From contig JAMOQV010000150.1 of NCBI GenBank assembly GCA_027068615.1, positions 1-27,249 on the forward strand: a stretch of DNA of 27,249 nt, read 5' to 3'. The notes under the pieces were generated by a model that saw only the letters and a program-made list of their open reading frames with translations, had not been told where the DNA came from and searched no databases. Positions 7,161-13,287 of this stretch are shown here, one piece after another (the stretch's first letter is position 1; the number at the start of each line of letters is the position of its first letter). Position numbers and translations under genes: made by a program. This DNA is from Helicobacteraceae bacterium (lineage in GTDB: Bacteria > Campylobacterota > Campylobacteria > Campylobacterales > Sulfurimonadaceae).

Positions 7161-9040
7161 TGCTGTTCCTTTTTCTTTGCCATTCTTATATATATATGTA
7201 AAATCTCAACTGCTGCTGGAGTTATACCACTTATATTCATAGCTGATTGAAGTGTTGGTGGATTAAAAGCTTCTAGTTTTTCAACAACCTCTGCACTAAG
7301 TCCACTTACACTTTTAAAATCAAACCCATCAGGGATAGCAACTTTTAGATACTTTTTCATCCGTCGTATCTCTTCACTTTGCTTATCTATATAACGAGCA
7401 TATTTACCCTCAACTAAGATTTCATCTTTTATATAATCATTATATTTTTCTAACTCTGGACAGATTTTTAACATCTTTTCAACATCAAATGTTTTTCTAG
7501 CTACAAGTTGTTGTGCAGTTGATACATCCTTTAGAGGTTGTTCATCTATAGATACTAAAAGTGCATTAAACTCTTTGTTTGGTGTAAATTTTGTATCTTC
7601 TAAAAGTTTTGCACCCGCTTTTATCTGTTCATCTTTTAGTTTTGCTTTCTCATAAGTCTCTTTATCTATAAGTCCCAACTCATAACCATAATGTGAAAGT
7701 CTAGTATCTGCACTTTCTTCTCGTAAAAGAAGTCTATACTCAGCACGAGATGTAAACATACGGTAAGGCTCTTTTGTACCTTTTGTTACCAAATCATCTA
7801 TAAGAACACCTATATATGCCTCATCTCTTCTTAAAATCAAAGGTTCTTTGTTATCTAAACTAAGAGATGCATTTATACCAGCCATCAAACCTTGAGCAGC
7901 TGCTTCTTCATAACCAGTTGTACCATTTATCTGACCAGCCAAGTAAAGACCTTTTACTTTTTTAGTTTCAAGAGAATGTTTTAATTCACGAGGATCAACA
8001 TAATCATACTCTATAGCATAACCATATCTTACAATTTTTGCATTTTCCATCCCTTTTACAGATGCTACCATCTGTCTTTGAACTTCTGGCGGTAAAGATG
8101 TACTTAAACCATTTATATAACACTCTGTATTGTCCATAGTTTGTGGTTCTATAAAAAGATGATGTTTATCTTTATCTGCAAACTTGCTTATTTTATCCTC
8201 TATAGATGGGCAATATCTTGGACTTTTACCCTCTATCTGACCCGTAAAAAGTGGAGCTCTGTAAAAGTTAGATGAGATGATATTATGAGTTGTTTCATTT
8301 GTATAAGCTATATAGCACGGTAGTTGTTTTTTAGTTTTGCGAAACTCTTCACGGTTAGTTCTAAAACTAAAAGGGTTTGGTAGTTCATCTCCACCTTGCT
8401 CTTGCATAACTGAAAAATCTATAGTTGAACTATCTATCCTTGCGCAAGTACCTGTTTTTAATCTTGCCATATCAAGTTTACAATCATCTCTTAAAGAATC
8501 ACTCAAATCTATACTTGTTTGTTCTCCAAATCTACCACCAACTTGCTGAACCTCACCTATATGGATAATCCCTTTTAAAAATGTACCACTTGTAATGATA
8601 ACTTTTTTTGCTCTGTATTCATTTAAAAGGTCAGTTTTGACACCTACAACTACACCATCTTCTAGTATCAGTTTTGTTGCTGTTTCTTGAGCTAAATCTA
8701 GATTTTTAGTGTTTAAAATCGTATTTCTAGCTATTACACGGTATTTATCCATATCTATTTGAGCACGACTACCACGAACTGCTGGACCTTTTGTCTGGTT
8801 AAGTATGCGAAACTGTATCCCTGCTTCATCAGTTATAAGCCCCATCTCACCACCTAGTGCATCTATCTCTCGTACAAGATGTCCTTTTGCTAGTCCACCT
8901 ATAGCAGGATTACATGATGTTGCACCAACATTTTCTGCAAGCATAGAGATTAAAAGTGTTTTTTTACCCATTCTAGCAGATGCCAACGATGCTTCAACAC
9001 CAGCATGACCACCACCTACTACTATTATTTCATAATTCAT
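7157..9040 (-). CDS. mnmG: tRNA uridine 5-carboxymethylaminomethyl modification enzyme MnmG (GidA)
   Basis: This 627-residue protein is the full family length. The FAD-binding Rossmann motif GGGHAG is at residues 9-14, a conserved Cys is at position 43 (TSCNPAIGG) and a second is in RYCPSIEDK near residue 275. The C-terminal helical domain is intact. With MnmE it builds the (carboxymethyl)aminomethyl group at U34 of tRNAs reading split codon boxes. The stand-alone methyltransferase at 12050-12802 acts later in the same pathway. The ribosome site is modest (GAG about seven bases before ATG). Confidence 0.97.
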   Translation of the reverse strand: MNYEIIVVGGGHAGVEASLASARMGKKTLLISMLAENVGATSCNPAIGGLAKGHLVREIDALGGEMGLITDEAGIQFRILNQTKGPAVRGSRAQIDMDKYRVIARNTILNTKNLDLAQETATKLILEDGVVVGVKTDLLNEYRAKKVIITSGTFLKGIIHIGEVQQVGGRFGEQTSIDLSDSLRDDCKLDMARLKTGTCARIDSSTIDFSVMQEQGGDELPNPFSFRTNREEFRKTKKQLPCYIAYTNETTHNIISSNFYRAPLFTGQIEGKSPRYCPSIEDKISKFADKDKHHLFIEPQTMDNTECYINGLSTSLPPEVQRQMVASVKGMENAKIVRYGYAIEYDYVDPRELKHSLETKKVKGLYLAGQINGTTGYEEAAAQGLMAGINASLSLDNKEPLILRRDEAYIGVLIDDLVTKGTKEPYRMFTSRAEYRLLLREESADTRLSHYGYELGLIDKETYEKAKLKDEQIKAGAKLLEDTKFTPNKEFNALLVSIDEQPLKDVSTAQQLVARKTFDVEKMLKICPELEKYNDYIKDEILVEGKYARYIDKQSEEIRRMKKYLKVAIPDGFDFKSVSGLSAEVVEKLEAFNPPTLQSAMNISGITPAAVEILHIYIRMAKKKEQQ

Positions 9041-9065
9041 AAATTTTCTCGATTTTTATTTATTT

Positions 9066-9095
9066 AATATAGCATAATGAACAAAGTCCATTATA
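9066..9095 (-). promoter_or_regulatory. mnmG promoter region with two candidate -10 boxes
   Basis: On the minus strand a perfect TATAAT (9090-9095) is followed by a second, extended -10 (TGCTATATT, about 9066-9074). Between them the RNA could form an 8-base-pair stem (TAATGGAC / GTTCATTA with one G-U). Either box could serve mnmG. Confidence 0.45.
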
Positions 9096-9100
9096 CTAGC

Positions 9101-9116
9101 AGGGACAAATGTCCCT
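9101..9116. repeat. Perfect palindrome upstream of the mnmG promoter
   Basis: AGGGACA-AA-TGTCCCT is a 7+7 perfect dyad with a two-base centre. It lies five bases upstream of the -10 at 9090-9095, in the position of a -35 or operator. No T-run follows on either strand, so a terminator is unlikely. It may be a protein-binding site or one copy of a dispersed palindromic element. Confidence 0.5.
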
Positions 9117-9192
9117 ACAACCCCCTAAAGCTATAAAAAGTAAACTTTTTAAGAAAAAAAGAGAGTTAAATTATTTAATATTTAATTTTTTT

Positions 9193-9201
9193 TGTTACAA
9201 T
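9193..9201 (+). promoter_or_regulatory. Candidate promoter of an antisense RNA
   Basis: An extended -10 TGTTACAAT follows a run of eight T's. Transcription would begin near 9208 and run antisense through the 19-residue peptide gene and its ribosome site. Confidence 0.45.
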
Positions 9202-9284
9202 TATAGTAATCATTGAGTAAGGGTTTCCCCTCACTCTCTATCTTAAGTTCTCGGCTAGGATAATTAAGATAGTGATTACTATAA
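9201..9284. repeat. Nested inverted repeats forming a three-way junction
   Basis: Three stems fit together with only 1-2 unpaired bases between them. P1 is 9201-9212 with 9273-9284 (12 base pairs). P2 is 9215-9223 with 9228-9236 (GAGTAAGGG / CCCTCACTC). P3 is 9239-9246 with 9264-9271 (TATCTTAA / TTAAGATA). On the minus strand the single mismatch in P2 becomes a G-U pair and the loop becomes GAAA, a GNRA tetraloop. The array overlaps the peptide gene and its 3' flank. Confidence 0.65.
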
Positions 9285-9313
9285 GAATTAACTTCATGGT
9301 AAGCTCCTTTTTT
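9208..9313 (+). ncRNA. Predicted cis-antisense antitoxin RNA
   Basis: Inferred RNA starting downstream of the extended -10 at 9193-9201. It would be fully complementary to the peptide frame (9238-9297) and its Shine-Dalgarno (9304-9307). A run of six T's at 9308-9313 could mark the end, but no strong stem precedes it. The layout is that of the RNA antitoxin of a type I system. No expression evidence is available here. Confidence 0.35.
9238..9297 (-). CDS. 19-residue hydrophobic peptide, candidate type I toxin
   Basis: The frame reads MKLILIVITILIILAENLR and stops at TAG 9238-9240. Residues 3-15 are all hydrophobic apart from one Thr, flanked by Lys at the front and Glu/Arg at the end: a minimal membrane-spanning peptide. 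Length and composition are close to the Ibs toxins of E. coli. The ribosome site AAGGAG (9304-9309) is six bases from the ATG, among the strongest in this window. The predicted mRNA has a 5' leader of about 85 bases whose sequence at 9366-9378 is complementary to the Shine-Dalgarno and start codon. It is too short for ordinary gene finders. Gene reality is inferred from these combined signals. Confidence 0.55.
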   Translation of the reverse strand: MKLILIVITILIILAENLR

Positions 9314-9365
9314 GGGGTTTCCCACCTATCCCGATTTTCAAGCACACCACTTCCCATCAAGCCAT

Positions 9366-9378
9366 AGAGTTTTACCAT
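9366..9378 (-). promoter_or_regulatory. Leader segment that can mask the peptide's ribosome site and start codon
   Basis: On the minus strand ATGGTAA (9378-9372) pairs perfectly with TTACCAT (9302-9296), which contains two bases of the start codon. After a 2x1 internal loop, CTCT (9369-9366) pairs with the AGGAG Shine-Dalgarno (9304-9307). Such long-range closure of the ribosome site is known in type I toxin mRNAs, for example aapA1. Confidence 0.5.
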
Positions 9379-9391
9379 TTGTAACGGTCGT

Positions 9392-9400
9392 ATTATAGCA
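9392..9400 (-). promoter_or_regulatory. Extended -10 promoter of the toxin candidate
   Basis: TGCTATAAT on the minus strand is a perfect extended -10. The start would be near 9385, about 88 bases before the peptide ATG. It is back-to-back with the plus-strand promoter at 9416-9424. Confidence 0.6.
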
Positions 9401-9415
9401 TTATTAGATTGTTTT

Positions 9416-9424
9416 TGATATAAT
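9416..9424 (+). promoter_or_regulatory. Extended -10 promoter of the small protein-ribE-recQ operon
   Basis: TGATATAAT is a perfect extended -10 inside TTTTTGATATAATC, a 14-base string found again before the gene at 17948. The start would be near 9431, leaving a 24-base leader. Confidence 0.6.
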
Positions 9425-9454
9425 CAAGCAAAAATAATATATTTGGATTGTGAA

Positions 9455-9658
9455 ATGTCAAGTAAAGATTTATTTAAAGATTATAAACCAGAGATTATAG
9501 AGTATGAAGAAGAAGTTGATGGTGGTGATGAGCATAAGATAAGGGAAAATAGACTAGATGAAAAAGCTATGCTACTTGAAAAGATGAGAAAAGCCAAAGC
9601 TAAAGCTAAGGGAAATCAAACAACTTTTAGAAGAAATATCAGAAGTGAAAATCTATAA
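9455..9658 (+). CDS. Small charged protein of unknown function, first gene of the ribE-recQ operon
   Basis: This 67-residue soluble protein has an acidic first half (several Glu/Asp around 15-32, such as IEYEEEVDGGDEH). Its second half is basic and helical, with KMRKAKAKAKG near 47-57. The ATG at 9455 is preferred over an in-frame TTG at 9443; GGA seven bases upstream is a weak ribosome site. Its stop overlaps the ribE start (TAATG). No known domain is recognised. The basic tail could bind nucleic acid, but that is only a guess. Confidence 0.65.
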   Translation: MSSKDLFKDYKPEIIEYEEEVDGGDEHKIRENRLDEKAMLLEKMRKAKAKAKGNQTTFRRNIRSENL

Positions 9659-10272
9659 TGTTTACAGGACTTATAAGGGAAGTAGCTCGTGTTAAAAGCT
9701 TTGTAGGAAGTAGATTAAGCATACAAGCAAAACACAAAGCAAAACTAGGCGATAGCATCGCTATAAATGGTGCTTGTTTAACTGTAGTAAAAGTATTAGA
9801 TGATGGTTTTTGTGTTGAGTTATCTCCTGAGAGTCAAAAACTTTTAGCTATACAAAACTACAAAGATGAAGTACATATTGAACCAGCGATGATGATGGGC
9901 GATAGGTTTGAAGGTCATATAGTTCAGGGACATATCGATGCTATAGGGGAGATAAAAGAGATAAAAAACAATGGTAACTCTTTTGATGTTTTTATATCTG
10001 TAGATAAAAAATTTATCCCATATATAGTTCCAAAAGGTTCTATCACTATAGATGGAGTTAGTTTAACTGTAAATGATGTAAAAGATGATACTTTTAGACT
10101 AACAATCATACCACATACAATGAAAGAGACTCTGTTTAGAAACTATAAAAAAAGCTCAAAAGTAAATGTTGAGACAGATATGTTTGCAAGATATGTTTCA
10201 CACATAATCAACCATCAAAGTAAATCCAATCTTTCATGGGATGATGTAGAAGCTATAACGGCTCAATACTAA
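9658..10272 (+). CDS. ribE: Riboflavin synthase alpha subunit
   Basis: This 204-residue protein begins MFTGLIREVARV, the hallmark of riboflavin synthase, and holds two lumazine-binding barrels (about 1-88 and 98-190). Each contains the GD-I-x-x-x-G-x-x-L-T-V motif (GDSIAINGACLTVV near 31-44, GSITIDGVSLTVN near 126-138). It joins two molecules of 6,7-dimethyl-8-ribityllumazine to make riboflavin, the precursor of FAD used by MnmG and many redox enzymes. It is coupled to both neighbours by TAATG overlaps. The gene name is ribE or ribC depending on convention. Confidence 0.95.
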   Translation: MFTGLIREVARVKSFVGSRLSIQAKHKAKLGDSIAINGACLTVVKVLDDGFCVELSPESQKLLAIQNYKDEVHIEPAMMMGDRFEGHIVQGHIDAIGEIKEIKNNGNSFDVFISVDKKFIPYIVPKGSITIDGVSLTVNDVKDDTFRLTIIPHTMKETLFRNYKKSSKVNVETDMFARYVSHIINHQSKSNLSWDDVEAITAQY

Positions 10273-12053
10273 TGTCAGATATAAAATACAAACTACTAAA
10301 AGATATATTTGGACATAACTCTTTTCGTGAACTTCAAGAAGAAGGTGTTGATGCAATTATGCAAAATCAAGACCTTCTTATGATACTACCAACTGGTGGT
10401 GGAAAATCTCTTGTTTATCAACTCCCAACTCTACTTAAAAATGGCATAAGCATCGTTATATCTCCACTTATCGCACTTATGCAAGACCAAGTAGCATCTC
10501 TAAAAGCTCAAAATCTTAGTGCTGATATGATAAGTTCTGCTCAAAGTTCTACGGAGGTTAGTGAAGTTTTATCAAAAGCTAGACGAGGCGAGTTAAAGTT
10601 TTTATACCTTTCACCTGAGAGGCTAAACACTGAATGGACTTTAGAGTTTTTAAAATCTCTAAATATAAACTTTTTTGTTATAGATGAGGCTCACTGTATA
10701 TCTCAGTGGGGGCATGAGTTTCGAGATGATTATAGAGCTTTGAGTAACTTAAAAAAGCATTTTCCACACACTAGTATCTGTGCATTTACTGCAACAAGTA
10801 CCGAACATGTAAAATACGACATCATAAATAACTTAAACCTACAAAACCCAGTTTTACTAAAAGGTAAAATTTTTCGTAAAAATATCTTCATCTCAGCCCA
10901 AAGACGACTTCAAAACGGTTATGCTCAACTAGAAGACTTTTTATCAAGACATAAAAATGAGAGTGGCATCATCTATGCAAGTAGTAGAAAAAAAGTTGAA
11001 GCCCTTTGTGAATACTTAGTAGATAATGGCTACAAAGCCCTACCTTACCATGCAGGACTTTCACAAAAAACAAGAGAGGAAAACTTTAAAGATTTTGTAA
11101 ATGACAAAGCAAACATTATGGTAGCAACCATCGCCTTTGGTATGGGGATAGATAAAAGCGATATAAGATTTGTTGTGCATATGTCATTACCTAAAACACA
11201 AGAAAACTACTACCAAGAGATAGGACGAGCTGGAAGAGATGGGGAAGATAGTGAAGTTTTACTACTTTTTAATGCAGGTGATATTGCCCAGCACAAACGG
11301 TTTTTAGATGAAGTTCAAAACTCCGAGTACAAAGAAAACCAACTCTCAAAAATCAACAACATATATAAATTTGCTACAAGTGAGATATGTTTTCACAAAC
11401 AATTAGCCGAGTATTTTAACGATACATTAGAGCCGTGTAAAGATAGATGCGATAACTGCCTAGATGGAGATGCAAAAAAGCAAGATATAACTAAAGAGGT
11501 GCAGATGCTTTTAAGCACCATCTATAAAACAAACCAAAGTTTTGGAAAAAACTATATCATAGATGTTTTAAGAGGCTCAAAAGAGCAAAAAATACTAGCA
11601 AATGAAGCTGATAAACTTTCAGTCTATGGCATTGGTACTCACATAAGTAAAAAAGAGTGGTTTGTTATACTTGAGAGGGTTATGGAGCTAAATATCTTAA
11701 CTTTAGGGGATTTTAGTGTTTTAAAACTAACAAATGATGCAGTAGATATACTCAAAGGTAAAAAACTTGTAGATATAAGAGCTTCAAGACTTCAAATCTC
11801 TATTAAAGAGAAAAAAGTAAAACAAGTTACCGAATTTGATTATGATGAGGAGTTATTTGAAGCATTACGAGAGAAAAGAAGTGAGTTGGCATCTGAGATG
11901 GGAGTACCAGCTTATCTTATATTTAGCGATAAAACTCTAAAACATTTAGCAAATGATAAACCTTATGATAAGGTTTCAATGTTAAAGGTAAATGGAGTAG
12001 GTGAAAAAAAATACGAACAATTTGGAGAAGAGTTTTTGGAAGTTATAAACTAA
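10272..12053 (+). CDS. recQ: RecQ-family DNA helicase
   Basis: This 593-residue ATP-dependent 3'-5' helicase has Walker A TGGGKS (41-46), DEAH (138-141) with the aromatic-rich loop after it, and motif VI QEIGRAGRDG (315-324). The RQC zinc site uses Cys373, Cys389, Cys393 and Cys396. A winged-helix region and a C-terminal HRDC domain (about 520-593) follow. Length is normal for RecQ. It acts in recombination repair and restart of stalled forks. It is translated by TAATG coupling after ribE and overlaps the convergent mnmD by four bases (CTAA). Confidence 0.95.
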   Translation: MSDIKYKLLKDIFGHNSFRELQEEGVDAIMQNQDLLMILPTGGGKSLVYQLPTLLKNGISIVISPLIALMQDQVASLKAQNLSADMISSAQSSTEVSEVLSKARRGELKFLYLSPERLNTEWTLEFLKSLNINFFVIDEAHCISQWGHEFRDDYRALSNLKKHFPHTSICAFTATSTEHVKYDIINNLNLQNPVLLKGKIFRKNIFISAQRRLQNGYAQLEDFLSRHKNESGIIYASSRKKVEALCEYLVDNGYKALPYHAGLSQKTREENFKDFVNDKANIMVATIAFGMGIDKSDIRFVVHMSLPKTQENYYQEIGRAGRDGEDSEVLLLFNAGDIAQHKRFLDEVQNSEYKENQLSKINNIYKFATSEICFHKQLAEYFNDTLEPCKDRCDNCLDGDAKKQDITKEVQMLLSTIYKTNQSFGKNYIIDVLRGSKEQKILANEADKLSVYGIGTHISKKEWFVILERVMELNILTLGDFSVLKLTNDAVDILKGKKLVDIRASRLQISIKEKKVKQVTEFDYDEELFEALREKRSELASEMGVPAYLIFSDKTLKHLANDKPYDKVSMLKVNGVGEKKYEQFGEEFLEVIN

Positions 12054-12802
12054 TCTTTTAACGGTTCTACATCAGGATTGCAAGAGATTTTATGTTTCAT
12101 ATCTACTAATTCAAAACTATCCACTACAGTTTTAGAAGCTACTGTTGCATTTCTAAAATCATCACCTTTATTTAGATAGATATTAAAACCATTTTCATAA
12201 AGTGCTAGTCTTGTTTTTAAAGCTGTTGAGTAACTTGTTAATATACCATCATCTTTAATAGCTTTTGATATATCACTAAAATACTCTTTTGTCCAAAGTA
12301 TAGGGTTGGTAGATGGACTAAAAGCATCTTGATATACGATGTCAAACTTGTTGTTAAACTTTTTTATATACTCTCTTGCATCCCCTAAAAAAACCTCTAT
12401 ATAAATTTTATCATCTTTATAAAAACCATTATCTACTATAGAATTTATAATATGCTTAAACTCATCAAACTCTTTAGGATAAGAAAAATTTACAAGTGAT
12501 TTTACTAAAGATTTATCTAATTCTGGAGAGTAGATATTTAACTTTGATGTTAAATTGTTTTGTTTATAAAAAAGTAAAGTTGCCAATGTATTAAAGCCTA
12601 AACCAAAACATATATCTAAGATATTTATATCATTTTGATTCTGCTTAACACTAAAAGCTGGGATGATATGTTTAGTAAAAGACTCATGCAAAGCACCATC
12701 TTTTGTAGAATGGTAATGTTCATCATACTCTTTTGAATAAGCTGTATATGAACCATCATCACTTAAAACTAAAGTGTGTAGATTATCGTTAAATATCTCC
12801 AT
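12050..12802 (-). CDS. mnmD: Stand-alone MnmD-type tRNA methyltransferase (MnmC N-terminal domain family)
   Basis: This protein of about 250 residues matches the SAM-dependent methyltransferase half of bifunctional MnmC. The SAM motif DICFGLGFN is near residues 63-71, the conserved QDAFSP catalytic-region motif near 158-163 followed by W170, and STALKTRLAL and a C-terminal GFN-x-Y-x-x-x-G-D-D-F-R segment. The FAD oxidoreductase half of MnmC is absent. It would turn nm5U34 into mnm5U34 on tRNAs first modified by MnmE-MnmG. The ATG at 12802 is preferred over a TTG one codon upstream. It follows fliS by only six bases and so probably shares its promoter. Confidence 0.85.
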   Translation of the reverse strand: MEIFNDNLHTLVLSDDGSYTAYSKEYDEHYHSTKDGALHESFTKHIIPAFSVKQNQNDINILDICFGLGFNTLATLLFYKQNNLTSKLNIYSPELDKSLVKSLVNFSYPKEFDEFKHIINSIVDNGFYKDDKIYIEVFLGDAREYIKKFNNKFDIVYQDAFSPSTNPILWTKEYFSDISKAIKDDGILTSYSTALKTRLALYENGFNIYLNKGDDFRNATVASKTVVDSFELVDMKHKISCNPDVEPLKD

Positions 12803-12808
12803 CAAAAA

Positions 12809-13177
12809 CTAGCGAGTCTCATCTCTCCAAGCCTCTAAAAGACCTTTAAAAACATTACTACACTCATCAATTTTTTCAATATCATCATATATAACTGCTT
12901 GAGATAATAATTTAATCTGATAGTTGTATAATCCATTTAGATATAGTGCTATATCTCCACCAGCTTCTATATCTAAAACAATTAAAAGTTCAGTTATTAT
13001 ATCTATAGATCTATTTGACCAATAAAGTTTTTTCTCTACATCACCATCTTTTATAGCTTTTTTTGTTTGAGCATTAAAACGAAGGACACCCTCATACAAC
13101 ATCTCTATAAGTCTCTCTGGAGATTCTATACCTACATTGTTCTGTGCGTAAATAGCATGAGCTTGATTTCCATACAT
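12809..13177 (-). CDS. fliS: Flagellar export chaperone FliS
   Basis: This 122-residue helical protein begins MYGNQAHAIYAQNNV, with the conserved ESPERLIEMLYEGVLRF segment (18-34) and the NRSIDIITELLIVLD helix (52-66), both typical of FliS. It holds flagellin in the cytoplasm and hands it to the flagellar export gate. The ribosome site AAAGGA is about eight bases before the ATG. A sigma28-type promoter lies upstream. No other flagellar gene (such as fliD) adjoins; the downstream partner is mnmD. Confidence 0.9.
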   Translation of the reverse strand: MYGNQAHAIYAQNNVGIESPERLIEMLYEGVLRFNAQTKKAIKDGDVEKKLYWSNRSIDIITELLIVLDIEAGGDIALYLNGLYNYQIKLLSQAVIYDDIEKIDECSNVFKGLLEAWRDETR

Positions 13178-13211
13178 ATCATATCCTTTGCTTTTTCATA
13201 TCTTGTAAGGT

Positions 13212-13238
13212 ATATCGACAAGCCACCAAATATATTTA
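13212..13238 (-). promoter_or_regulatory. Sigma28 (FliA) promoter for fliS
   Basis: On the minus strand TAAA (13238-13235), then 15 bases, then GTCGATAT (13219-13212) matches the FliA pattern TAAA-N15-GCCGATAA with correct spacing and two mismatches. CGATAT also fits the sigma28 -10 reported in Campylobacter. It lies 34 bases before the fliS start. Confidence 0.7.
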
Positions 13239-13249
13239 ATAAATTTTTG

Positions 13250-13255
13250 TATAAT
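13250..13255 (+). promoter_or_regulatory. -10 box for the CobT-like gene
   Basis: TATAAT after TTTTTG, 32 bases before the ATG at 13288; divergent from the fliS promoter. Confidence 0.5.
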
Positions 13256-13287
13256 GTTGATAATTTAATAAAAAAGTACTATAAAAG

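Noticed and set aside
9101..9116. Terminator for the toxin candidate
   Set aside because: No T-run follows the dyad on the minus strand, and it is more than 120 bases past the stop codon.
9201..9284. Hammerhead or other self-cleaving ribozyme as explanation of the three-way junction
   Set aside because: The required CUGAUGA and GAAA core elements are not in the junction on either strand.
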